Of a stretch of 9,518 nucleotides of DNA, positions 1-6,339 are shown in pieces (the first letter of the stretch is position 1; every line of letters begins with the position of its first letter). A program made the position numbers and the translations under genes. The notes beneath the pieces were generated by a model. It did no database searches and was not told where the DNA came from. It worked only from the letters and a program-made list of their open reading frames with translations. The DNA comes from Bacteroidales bacterium. Lineage in GTDB: Bacteria; Bacteroidota; Bacteroidia; Bacteroidales; UBA932. The stretch is from NCBI GenBank assembly GCA_017554135.1, contig JAFZIX010000021.1:1-9518 (forward strand), given 5' to 3'.

Positions 1-953
1 GTAGGGTTCTTGTTGCCGAATGCGGTGATGGACGGGGCCATCTTCATAAGGCCGGCTATCGCCCTCAAGGCATATTCAGAGAGGGTGCCGTCGTGGCCCA
101 GAGTGACATTGCGGCCGTGCTTGGTCAGCCTCATATGGATATGCATTCCACTGCCCGCCTTGCCCACGGTGATCTTGGGGGCAAAGGATACGTCAAGGCC
201 ACGCTTGTAGGCCAGGTTGCGGATGACCCACTTGGCCAGCAGCAGCTGGTCGGCGGCGGTGTCCAGCGGATTGGGCAGGAACTCTATCTCGTTCTGCTCG
301 TATATCTTGCCGTCCAGGGTAAAATTGCCCACTTCGCTGTGGCCGTATTTTATCTGGCCGCCGGTTTTGGCAACGTGGTCCATGCATTCACGGCGGAAGT
401 CGTTCAGTTTGGCAAAGGGCTCGGACTCATGGTAACCTTTCTGGTCGGTTGCGGGGAAAAGTTTGTCTTCATCCGTAATCACGTAGTATTCCAGTTCTCC
501 CATGGCCTCGAACTGCATCCCGGTAGATGCCTCGAAGGCTTTTTCGGCCCTCATGAGGGTGGCGTGGGGGCCGCAGTCGAAGGGCTCTCCGCTTTTGTCG
601 TAGAAGTCGCAGAGCATACAGAGCGTAGGAATCTCGTTGAAAGGATCCACAAACGCCGTGCGGTAGCGGGGGATTACGTAAAGGTCACTGTTCCCGGCCT
701 CTATGAATGAAGGGAAAAGGCTGGAGCCGTCCACCCTCTCTCCTTCCGTTAGGATGGTCTCTGCGTATGCCAGGCTGTTGACGGTGAAATTCAGGGTTTT
801 CACCCTGCCGTCCTCGGCGGGATACATGAAGTCAACCATACGGATGCCTTTTTCAGTGATGAATCTGAGTAAGTCGGCCCTGGTGAACTCTGCGGGCCGT
901 TTCTGAAGGTAGGAGACTACCTCGTTAGGGTTAAGTGCTATTAATTTGTCCAT
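1..953 (-). CDS. glnA: Glutamine synthetase, class I type (3' end beyond the left edge)
   Basis: Glutamine synthetase joins ammonia to glutamate at the cost of ATP in the cytoplasm and is central to nitrogen assimilation. The reverse strand reads from ATG at 953 through 317 complete codons to the window edge without a stop. The N-terminal beta-grasp part spans about residues 25-110 and includes DGSS at 75-78. The catalytic domain follows with expected metal and active-site positions: GELEYYV at 152-158 (E153, E155), HSEVG at 205-209 (E207), QNEIE at 220-224 (E222), and GSGMHIHM at 267-274 (H271, matching the catalytic-site His of the family). The visible end, FGNKNPT, is the usual stretch before the second half. 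The position of H271 matches class I enzymes of about 470-500 residues, so roughly a third is missing. The adenylylation region lies outside, so regulation cannot be judged. It is divergent from the small secreted protein gene. Confidence 0.96.
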   Translation of the reverse strand, partial: MDKLIALNPNEVVSYLQKRPAEFTRADLLRFITEKGIRMVDFMYPAEDGRVKTLNFTVNSLAYAETILTEGERVDGSSLFPSFIEAGNSDLYVIPRYRTAFVDPFNEIPTLCMLCDFYDKSGEPFDCGPHATLMRAEKAFEASTGMQFEAMGELEYYVITDEDKLFPATDQKGYHESEPFAKLNDFRRECMDHVAKTGGQIKYGHSEVGNFTLDGKIYEQNEIEFLPNPLDTAADQLLLAKWVIRNLAYKRGLDVSFAPKITVGKAGSGMHIHMRLTKHGRNVTLGHDGTLSEYALRAIAGLMKMAPSITAFGNKNP

Positions 954-971
954 TGTGTGATCTTGGGAATA

Positions 972-979
972 CAAAGATA
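972..979 (-). promoter_or_regulatory. -7 box for glnA (TATCTTTG)
   Basis: The reverse strand carries TATCTTTG, a match to the Bacteroidota -7 consensus TAnnTTTG, 18 bases upstream of the glnA ATG. A clear TTG/TTTG -33 element at the usual distance is not visible; the equivalent position reads TGA. The leader would be only about 10-15 nt. It lies back to back with the plus-strand promoter at 992-999. Confidence 0.6.
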
Positions 980-991
980 CCAAAAAATTGC

Positions 992-999
992 TAACTTTG
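992..999 (+). promoter_or_regulatory. -7 box for the small secreted protein gene (TAACTTTG)
   Basis: TAACTTTG matches TAnnTTTG and lies 25 bases before the ATG at 1025. The nearest upstream TTG (963-965) is 26 bases away, longer than usual, so the -33 element is weak. The box is part of a 20-base core (981-1000) repeated exactly at 4215-4234. Confidence 0.6.
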
Positions 1000-1024
1000 T
1001 TCACATCATGTAAACTCCTCTATT

Positions 1025-1540
1025 ATGAAAAGAATCCTTGCATTAGCAGCATTGCTGCTCACCTCTGTTTCCCTTTTTGCCGCAAAACCCATGAAGGTTG
1101 TAGACGGCAGCCTGGCTGTCCTTAAAGAAAATGCCAAAGCCACTTGGAAGATAGACCTGTCCAAGGCTGTCTTTGAAAAGGACGGAGATTTCAAAACCTG
1201 GTGCGGTGCAGATTACAATGATCGCGTCAAAATCATGAACGACACCTTCTTTGCATCGTTCAACAAGTATTCCGAAGGCCTCAAGCTTGTAGATAAGGGC
1301 AAAGCTCCCTACAAAGTGGTTCTGAAAGTTAGGGAATTCGAGCGCAAGCTTGGTGGTATGATGGGCAGCGCCTACATCAAAGTATATGGAGACCTTGAGG
1401 TAATCAATGTCGCAACCGGCAAAGTGGAGCTCAAGGTGGAACTGGACGGCCAGGGCGGCGCCCCGGACTTCGTAGAAACGGAGCGCTTCGGCAAAACCAT
1501 GGACTGGCTCTGCATGGGACTCTTCAAACTGAAGAAGTAG
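1025..1540 (+). CDS. Small secreted/periplasmic protein of unknown function
   Basis: I do not recognise this 171-residue protein with confidence. Residues 1-20 form a clear Sec signal peptide: KR, then a Leu/Ala-rich core ending SLFAA, with likely cleavage near residue 19 or 20. There is no lipobox cysteine, so the mature protein should be periplasmic or released. The mature part is about 150 residues, with two cysteines (C60 in KTWCGAD, C163 in DWLCMG) that could form a disulfide, and no membrane segment. Residues 95-140 alternate charged and hydrophobic positions (YKVVLKVREFERKL, then YGDLEVINVATGKVELKVEL), which suggests a beta-sheet fold; this pattern resembles small Bacteroidales DUF4410-like exported proteins, but that is only a guess. 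The ATG is favoured because it gives the signal peptide and sits just after a TAACTTTG promoter. It is convergent with the lipoprotein gene, with 15 bases between stop codons. Confidence 0.8.
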   Translation: MKRILALAALLLTSVSLFAAKPMKVVDGSLAVLKENAKATWKIDLSKAVFEKDGDFKTWCGADYNDRVKIMNDTFFASFNKYSEGLKLVDKGKAPYKVVLKVREFERKLGGMMGSAYIKVYGDLEVINVATGKVELKVELDGQGGAPDFVETERFGKTMDWLCMGLFKLKK

Positions 1541-1555
1541 CCTTATCGTCTGCCC

Positions 1556-4162
1556 TTACTTTGTGGTCAAGGTTACTTTGAGGCTGTTTTTGTCGTTGGA
1601 ATTGAAACTGCGCAATTCATCTTTGTGCCAGTAATCACTAACCGAGCTTCCCAGATCATCATGACATTTATAATAGTGACTGCCATTTATAGTCATTCCT
1701 AGCGGGACATCTTCTCCTTTAAGGGAGAATTCATAGGTTTTGTTTCCATCGCTCCTTTTGGTGAATGGAATATCCACGCCGCTGAAATTCATGAGATCGA
1801 TTACGTCCCAATAATCACCGTCGCTGCCCGCATAATTGGGTGTTTCCTTGCGGTTTTTCTTACACTCAGCAGAGTGGATGATATAAGTTTCTGGGTTGGC
1901 GGGATTGCCAGCCGTGAAGGTAATGGTCATTTGCAACACGTCATGGCCTTTCCAGGGACCGTCTTCATAACTGAAATCATCATCCGATTCTTGATAAGCC
2001 GTAATGACGTAGACTCCGGAATCCTGCCTCATACTTACAGTCCCGGAAACTGAGACTCCTCCGCTGTAAGAGTCGTTATTGATAGATCCGGATTCGCCAT
2101 TGGAATCGGACCATGAAGAGGTGGCATCTTGAAACCAGAAACTGGCCGATGCTCTTGCAAAACTTCCGACGCCTGTCCCTGCGGCCTGGACTATCCGTAC
2201 CGGGAACTTGACTTTCTGATCCTCGGTGGGATTCTCCTCGTTGGTTAGGTAGCAGATGACCTCTCCTTCTCGTTGTGCCCCAGTGTTTGGCTGGACGGTG
2301 ATACCTATACTGCCGCCTCCCTCCAGGTTGGCCTTGATCCAGTTCTTGTATTCGTTGCTGACGAAATAACCGTATTTTGTAAATGTGTTGGATGTCAGCT
2401 TGACGGTCTGCTTTCCACCCTCCGAACCATATTCCAGACGGTCGGCGGAAATACTGCCGTAGTTCTCCGGCTCCTCATACTGCCGGACCACCACCTTGCA
2501 TGTGGCGAGCGGCCTGCCCCAGAAGCCTTGTTCATTATAGCCCTGCAGTTCCAGCGTGGCGGACCGTTCCGAACCGGTATTGTTGATTTCCGCCTGGACG
2601 GTGAGCCGGATGGATTCGCCGAATACATCTATGTGGGCGTTCAGCCAGGCCGGCTTGCCGATATAGTTGATTTTGACATAGCGGCAGTTGGTGAGTATGC
2701 CGGAGTATTCCTCCGTCTCATCGAAGCGCAACAGGATGGGGTTGTAATTGGCGCTGATGTACGGGTTCTGCGGGAACTTGAGAAGGATGGTGTTGAAGCC
2801 CATCTTGGCCACCACTTTCTTGGTGAGCCGCTGGCCGTTGCTCTTGGTCACTGTGAGCGTCTTGCTGCCGGGCGTGGTGGCCACCGTCAGGCGACCGTGG
2901 ACATCAGGCCGGCCCATGGAGACGGTGCCGGTGGCGTCATCCGTTATGATGATGAGCTTGGCCTCTTCACCAAAGTCCGCATAGATGTCAAGGATGGCCA
3001 GGTCCCCCTCTTTTGCATCGGCCCCAACCTGTTCCTGCTCCTCTCCGCTTTCCGCCTCGTCGGCGCTGGATTCCGTACACATCTCCGAGAACTTGTCGAC
3101 CATATTCTCAGCAATCTGGTTAAGGATGTCTTCTCCAAAGTTCATGTCGTCTCCGCCAAGCGCATCTTTAACGGCTTCCTTGACATCGCCCATAATACTG
3201 TTGACCAGGTACTTGTTCATACCTTGCCAGTCAGGTTTCCCCTCCAGTACCTTGGCCGCAAGCCGGAGCGCTTCCAGCTTGGTCTGGATTGTCTCTCCCA
3301 GTTCAATGATTTTGGCCCCGTAGCCGCCGGCCAGGTTGTCGATACCTGTAAGATAGAGCTCTCCAAGGCTCACGGCCACCTTGCCGCTCACCCGGTACGC
3401 CGACTCCAGGTACTGGGCATTGCCCGTAAAAGCCGTTACTGCATAGTCTCCTACCCGGTTGCCCGTCTGGCTTGAATAGCGAATACCTCCGTCCCGCCAG
3501 ATATGGGCGATGTTGACGGCGTAGGCATCAAGTTCCCCGTTGTTGAGTTTCTTGAAGAAATCGCGGGCGTCAGATGCTCCGATCTTTTTGGCATACGTGG
3601 GTTCCATTTCCACATAAAAGTCGTAAAGCTGCTGCTGAGCGGCCTGGTCATAACCGCTCCGCATGTGCATAAGGTTGTCTTGAATCTCTTCCCGGACCTT
3701 CTGACCTTCTGTCATGCCGGCGGTGAAAATGGACTTCAGATTGCCCACCATGTTGCCTTTTGTGGTGGGAGTCATGAGGTTGGACATTCCCAGGCGTTCC
3801 AGAGCGCCCTGGTAGGCATCTGCATCGGCCATGAGGCGGGTAAAGCAATGGACGGTGGGATCAGGGTCGCTTCTGTCCCCGGAGCCGCAGAACAACCTGT
3901 CTCCCTCGAAGTTGTTGCTGAGCATCTTGACGAACTGCCACTGCATGAACTCCATCTTGACGCCGAGGTCCAGGAGAAGGTCCAGGTCTGAATCCTGGAT
4001 ATCACTGTCCGTTACCCAGTTGTCTTCTCCGTAACCGGGTACTTGTATAAAACCTGTATCCTGATTCCCGTTATAGTTGTTCCCTCCTTTGAAACAGCCG
4101 CCCAGGCAGAGGCAGGTGGCCAGGATGGCTATCCATTTACCGGTGTTATGCTTATTATCCAT
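1556..4162 (-). CDS. Large lipoprotein with two BACON-like domains
   Basis: This is predicted to be an envelope lipoprotein of 868 residues. The frame opens at 4237, but the ATG at 4160-4162 is chosen because it starts a normal lipoprotein signal (WIAILATCLCLGGC, lipobox LGGC with C23), while the longer start would lie upstream of the promoter box. After C23 come a Gly/Asn linker and a mainly helical region to about residue 360 with no family I can name. An acidic stretch (about 360-385, SADEAESGEEQEQ) leads into a short beta domain (about 385-468) resembling PEGA or carboxypeptidase-regulatory folds. Two BACON-like Ig-type repeats follow (about 469-564 and 569-660), each with the Trp, the 'R.a.l' strand and a closing 'VVVRQ' or 'VRIVQ' strand. 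A Ser/Gly-rich linker (about 664-700) precedes an unrecognised beta-rich C-terminal domain. BACON domains occur in Bacteroidota surface proteins and some bind glycans or mucin; the ligand here is unknown. No enzyme motif is seen. Confidence 0.85.
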   Translation of the reverse strand: MDNKHNTGKWIAILATCLCLGGCFKGGNNYNGNQDTGFIQVPGYGEDNWVTDSDIQDSDLDLLLDLGVKMEFMQWQFVKMLSNNFEGDRLFCGSGDRSDPDPTVHCFTRLMADADAYQGALERLGMSNLMTPTTKGNMVGNLKSIFTAGMTEGQKVREEIQDNLMHMRSGYDQAAQQQLYDFYVEMEPTYAKKIGASDARDFFKKLNNGELDAYAVNIAHIWRDGGIRYSSQTGNRVGDYAVTAFTGNAQYLESAYRVSGKVAVSLGELYLTGIDNLAGGYGAKIIELGETIQTKLEALRLAAKVLEGKPDWQGMNKYLVNSIMGDVKEAVKDALGGDDMNFGEDILNQIAENMVDKFSEMCTESSADEAESGEEQEQVGADAKEGDLAILDIYADFGEEAKLIIITDDATGTVSMGRPDVHGRLTVATTPGSKTLTVTKSNGQRLTKKVVAKMGFNTILLKFPQNPYISANYNPILLRFDETEEYSGILTNCRYVKINYIGKPAWLNAHIDVFGESIRLTVQAEINNTGSERSATLELQGYNEQGFWGRPLATCKVVVRQYEEPENYGSISADRLEYGSEGGKQTVKLTSNTFTKYGYFVSNEYKNWIKANLEGGGSIGITVQPNTGAQREGEVICYLTNEENPTEDQKVKFPVRIVQAAGTGVGSFARASASFWFQDATSSWSDSNGESGSINNDSYSGGVSVSGTVSMRQDSGVYVITAYQESDDDFSYEDGPWKGHDVLQMTITFTAGNPANPETYIIHSAECKKNRKETPNYAGSDGDYWDVIDLMNFSGVDIPFTKRSDGNKTYEFSLKGEDVPLGMTINGSHYYKCHDDLGSSVSDYWHKDELRSFNSNDKNSLKVTLTTK

Positions 4163-4200
4163 GGCTATGCAAACGATTTGCCCATTATAACTTGCTGATG

Positions 4201-4233
4201 TTGACAAAGATAAACAAAAAATTGCTAACTTTG
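4201..4233 (+). promoter_or_regulatory. Promoter of the D-aminoacylase-like gene
   Basis: TTG (4201-4203) is followed after 22 bases by TAACTTTG (4226-4233), 22 bases before the ATG at 4256. The leader would be short, with no Shine-Dalgarno sequence (ACTATTACCTATACT before ATG), as is common in this phylum. Confidence 0.65.
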
Positions 4234-4237
4234 TCAA
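4201..4237. repeat. 9-base perfect inverted repeat spanning the divergent promoters
   Basis: TTGACAAAG at 4201-4209 and CTTTGTCAA at 4229-4237 are exact reverse complements, 19 bases apart. Each arm holds the -33 box of one promoter next to the -7 box of the other, so the symmetry may simply reflect two facing promoters, or may also be a regulator site. Confidence 0.7.
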
Positions 4238-4238
4238 A
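4205..4238 (-). promoter_or_regulatory. Promoter of the BACON lipoprotein gene
   Basis: On the reverse strand, TTTG (4238-4235) lies 22 bases upstream of TATCTTTG (4212-4205), matching the Bacteroidota -33/-7 pattern with a slightly long spacer. The -7 box is 42 bases upstream of the chosen ATG at 4162, which supports that start over the one at 4237. It overlaps completely with the oppositely directed promoter of the amidohydrolase gene. Confidence 0.65.
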
Positions 4239-4255
4239 ACACTATTACCTATACT

Positions 4256-5854
4256 ATGCGAATCCTTCTCAAAAACGCAAAAATCTATGACGGGGCAGCA
4301 AATGCCCCTTTCACCGGAGATATCCTGGTAGAAGATGAGCGTATCGCCGCCGTCGCCCCTTTAATTGAAGAAAAGGCCGATAAGGTCATTGACCTTGGGG
4401 GCCTGAGCGTCTCCTCGGGCTTCTTTGACGCCCATTCCCACAACGACTGGTTCTGCATCAAAAAAGAGCCCCTCAAGTACTTTGAGCCCTTTATCCGCCA
4501 GGGAATCACGTCCTTTATAACCGGCAACTGCGGTCTGTCGGCCGTGGGCTTTGAGAATGACACCCCATATATTGACAAGATAGGAGGCGGCCTCTTCCAT
4601 TATGACTCCACAACCAAAGACGTATATCCCAGCGTCAAATCATTCCTGGAAGGCATAGACGGCAAGAATCCCTGCAACATTGCAGTGCTGGTGGGCCATT
4701 GCACGGCCCGCACAAGCGTTGCCGGCTGGGAAAGCCGTGAGCTAAACCCTCAAGAGAAAGAACGTATGCTCGGCATCATGGAACAGGGGCTCAAGGAGGG
4801 CGCCTGCGGCCTTTCACTGGGCATGATGTACGAGCCCGGCAGGTACACCAGCGTTGCAGAAACCAAGGAAGTTGCAATGTTGGCAGAAAAGTACAACCGC
4901 CCGCTCACCGTCCACGCCAGGGCCCTGTCGGCCATAACGATGGATTATCCCATGTTTGGCAGGGCGCACAACCTGCGCGCACTTGATGAGCTGGTAGAAA
5001 TCTCTAAGGGCACTCACCTCAAGCTGCAGTATTCCCACGCCATTTTTGTGGGCACAAGCACATTCAAAACCAAGGATGAGCTTCACGGCATTCTGGACAA
5101 TCTCCGCAAGGAAGGTGTAGATGCGTGGTTCGACATCTATAATGAAACCCTTGGCGTTTCCGTAATGACAGTGTTCCTGCCAAGCTGGTTCCAGGAGCTG
5201 TCTCCTGAAGAGCGCCGCAAGCCCAAGAACAGGATTCGCCTTGCAACCGTATGCAACAACATCATCCTCAAGATGCTGGGCTTTGGCTGGAAGGACATCC
5301 AGATAGCATATCTGGGCCCCGGACTGGAGCAGTACGAGGGCAAGACCATTGCCCAGATAGCCAGGGAATGGGGCAAGTCCTGCTTCTACACATACTTGGA
5401 GCTGGCAGAGATGTCGGGTTTCAAGGGCCGTGCAAATATGGGCCCCTACTCCACTCCTGAGATCATTGAGTGGCAGTCCAAGATGGATAATGTCCTTTAT
5501 ATGACAGATGCCTGGGTGGAGGAAAACGGTATCCAGAACCCCGCCATCTACGACTGCTTCCCCAAGTTCATCCATTTCTCCCTGCTTGGAAAGGGGGATA
5601 CCATGCCCAATACCATCCGCAAGATGACCGGCGCCGTAGCAGACCGCTTCAGTATCCCCGACCGCGGCTACGTAAAGCCCGGCTATTATGCAGACCTTAC
5701 AGTCTTTGACGAAGCCGAAATGGCCTCTGCCACTCCTGACCAGGAGCGTTCCTTCGGTATCAAGCGCGTCTTTATCAACGGTAAGGAAGTCCTGGCAGAC
5801 GGTGTCCTTGACACCGAGTCCCTCAAAACCTCCGGTCACGCCCTGAGAAATTAG
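4256..5854 (+). CDS. N-acyl-D-amino-acid deacylase family amidohydrolase
   Basis: The 532-residue protein is a zinc-type amidohydrolase of the D-aminoacylase family, whose members release D-amino acids from N-acyl-D-amino acids or cleave related amides; the substrate here is not determined. Visible in order: an N-terminal beta domain with KNAKIYDG (7-13), then FFDAHSHND with H60 and H62, GNCGLS with the family's bridging cysteine C92, GACGLSLGMMYEPG (182-195), TVHAR with H220, YSHAIF with H261, and MTDAW with D418 in the place of the catalytic aspartate. The C-terminal end has the usual NTIRKMTG (452-459), GYVKPGYYADLTVFD (471-485) and FINGKEV (506-512). Length fits the family (about 480-530). 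The 'GHGTLR'-like segment reads GHCTAR (147-152), which may mark a different substrate. There is no signal peptide, so it should be cytoplasmic. It is divergent from the BACON lipoprotein gene, with no operon partner visible downstream. Confidence 0.92.
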   Translation: MRILLKNAKIYDGAANAPFTGDILVEDERIAAVAPLIEEKADKVIDLGGLSVSSGFFDAHSHNDWFCIKKEPLKYFEPFIRQGITSFITGNCGLSAVGFENDTPYIDKIGGGLFHYDSTTKDVYPSVKSFLEGIDGKNPCNIAVLVGHCTARTSVAGWESRELNPQEKERMLGIMEQGLKEGACGLSLGMMYEPGRYTSVAETKEVAMLAEKYNRPLTVHARALSAITMDYPMFGRAHNLRALDELVEISKGTHLKLQYSHAIFVGTSTFKTKDELHGILDNLRKEGVDAWFDIYNETLGVSVMTVFLPSWFQELSPEERRKPKNRIRLATVCNNIILKMLGFGWKDIQIAYLGPGLEQYEGKTIAQIAREWGKSCFYTYLELAEMSGFKGRANMGPYSTPEIIEWQSKMDNVLYMTDAWVEENGIQNPAIYDCFPKFIHFSLLGKGDTMPNTIRKMTGAVADRFSIPDRGYVKPGYYADLTVFDEAEMASATPDQERSFGIKRVFINGKEVLADGVLDTESLKTSGHALRN

Positions 5855-5865
5855 GCGCTTTTATT

Positions 5866-5926
5866 TAGTAGACAAACACTCCGAATCTCGAACCTCCGTT
5901 TCCTGGAAGGACTGCTGGAGGTCCAG
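5866..5926 (+). repeat. Intergenic repeat, copy 1
   Basis: The 39 bases at 5888-5926 match 8823-8861 at 35 of 39 positions, and all four differences are transitions. An 8-base match, TAGTAGAC, lies upstream in both copies (5866-5873 and 8800-8807), separated from the 39-mer by 14 and 15 bases. This copy sits between the stop of the amidohydrolase gene and the end of crcB. It lacks the hairpin run that precedes copy 2. Both copies read without a stop in the same frame, giving a shared LRFLEGLLE peptide, so a decayed coding origin is possible. Confidence 0.75.
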
Positions 5927-5940
5927 CGGTTCATTGATGC

Positions 5941-5954
5941 TTTACACCGGTAAA
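5941..5954. other. Small hairpin between convergent genes
   Basis: TTTAC (5941-5945) can pair with GTAAA (5950-5954) around a 4-base loop ACCG. It lies just beyond the crcB stop on the reverse strand and after the amidohydrolase gene on the forward strand. The stem is short and no T-run follows, so a terminator role is doubtful. Nothing else is visible in 5855-5961 apart from the repeat. Confidence 0.3.
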
Positions 5955-5961
5955 TCCGTAT

Positions 5962-6339
5962 TTAACGCAACAGGTAATACCCCAATGCAACGAGGGCAAT
6001 ACCTGCAATCACGCTGATGGCCACATACCCGGCAAATCCCCAAACACTGCCGGTCTGCAGCATTACCAGCGCCTCCTTTGAAAACGTAGAGAAAGTTGTA
6101 AAACCGCCACAGAGACCAACGGTAAGGAATAACGCCCAGTTGCTACCCTCGGCGCCGTTCTTGCTAAATACGCCCCATAGGATGCCTATTAGAAAGCAGC
6201 CCACAAGGTTTACCGTCAGTGTCACCCACGGGAATCCCTTGCTGATGCCTTTCATTGCCAACGATACCAGATACCGGCCTGCTCCGCCCAGGAAACTGCC
6301 AGCCCCTACTGCCAATATGGTTTTGATAAGTTCCATCAT
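5962..6339 (-). CDS. crcB: CrcB/Fluc family fluoride channel
   Basis: CrcB (Fluc) proteins are small inner-membrane channels that let fluoride leave the cytoplasm and work as antiparallel dimers. The 125-residue length is typical. Four membrane segments are visible at about 5-28, 38-58, 68-92 and 98-123. Family signatures are present: GGAGRYL (18-24), TVNLVGCFLIG with N44 in segment 2, and GLCGGFTTFSTF (75-86), which holds the segment-3 break and the two phenylalanines (F80, F83) lining the fluoride path. The gene opens ATGATG directly after the receptor gene's TAG, with AGGAG just upstream; either Met could be used. It is almost certainly co-transcribed and translationally coupled with the upstream outer membrane protein. 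I see no fluoride riboswitch in the bases around the gene. It ends in the convergent region carrying repeat copy 1. Confidence 0.95.
   Translation of the reverse strand: MMELIKTILAVGAGSFLGGAGRYLVSLAMKGISKGFPWVTLTVNLVGCFLIGILWGVFSKNGAEGSNWALFLTVGLCGGFTTFSTFSKEALVMLQTGSVWGFAGYVAISVIAGIALVALGYYLLR

Noticed and set aside
93..710. Open frame on the plus strand opposite glnA
   Set aside because: The reverse strand encodes glutamine synthetase with all active-site motifs, so this is a shadow.
1521..1535. Hairpin TCTTCA-AAC-TGAAGA as a terminator
   Set aside because: It lies within the coding end of the secreted protein gene and is not followed by a T-run, so it may be chance.
2273..3475. Long open frame on the plus strand (400 codons)
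   Set aside because: It is antisense to the BACON lipoprotein, has no domain-like sequence and no promoter, and follows from codon bias of the real gene.
4163..4237. Upstream start for the BACON lipoprotein at 4237
   Set aside because: It would begin upstream of the -7 box at 4212-4205 and put 25 extra residues before a complete lipoprotein signal.
4814..5839. Long open frame on the minus strand (341 codons)
   Set aside because: It is antisense to the amidohydrolase, whose motifs are clear in the forward frame; the reverse protein shows no family features.
5855..5961. Fluoride riboswitch for crcB
   Set aside because: This is downstream of crcB, and neither here nor before the receptor gene do I see the conserved riboswitch core.
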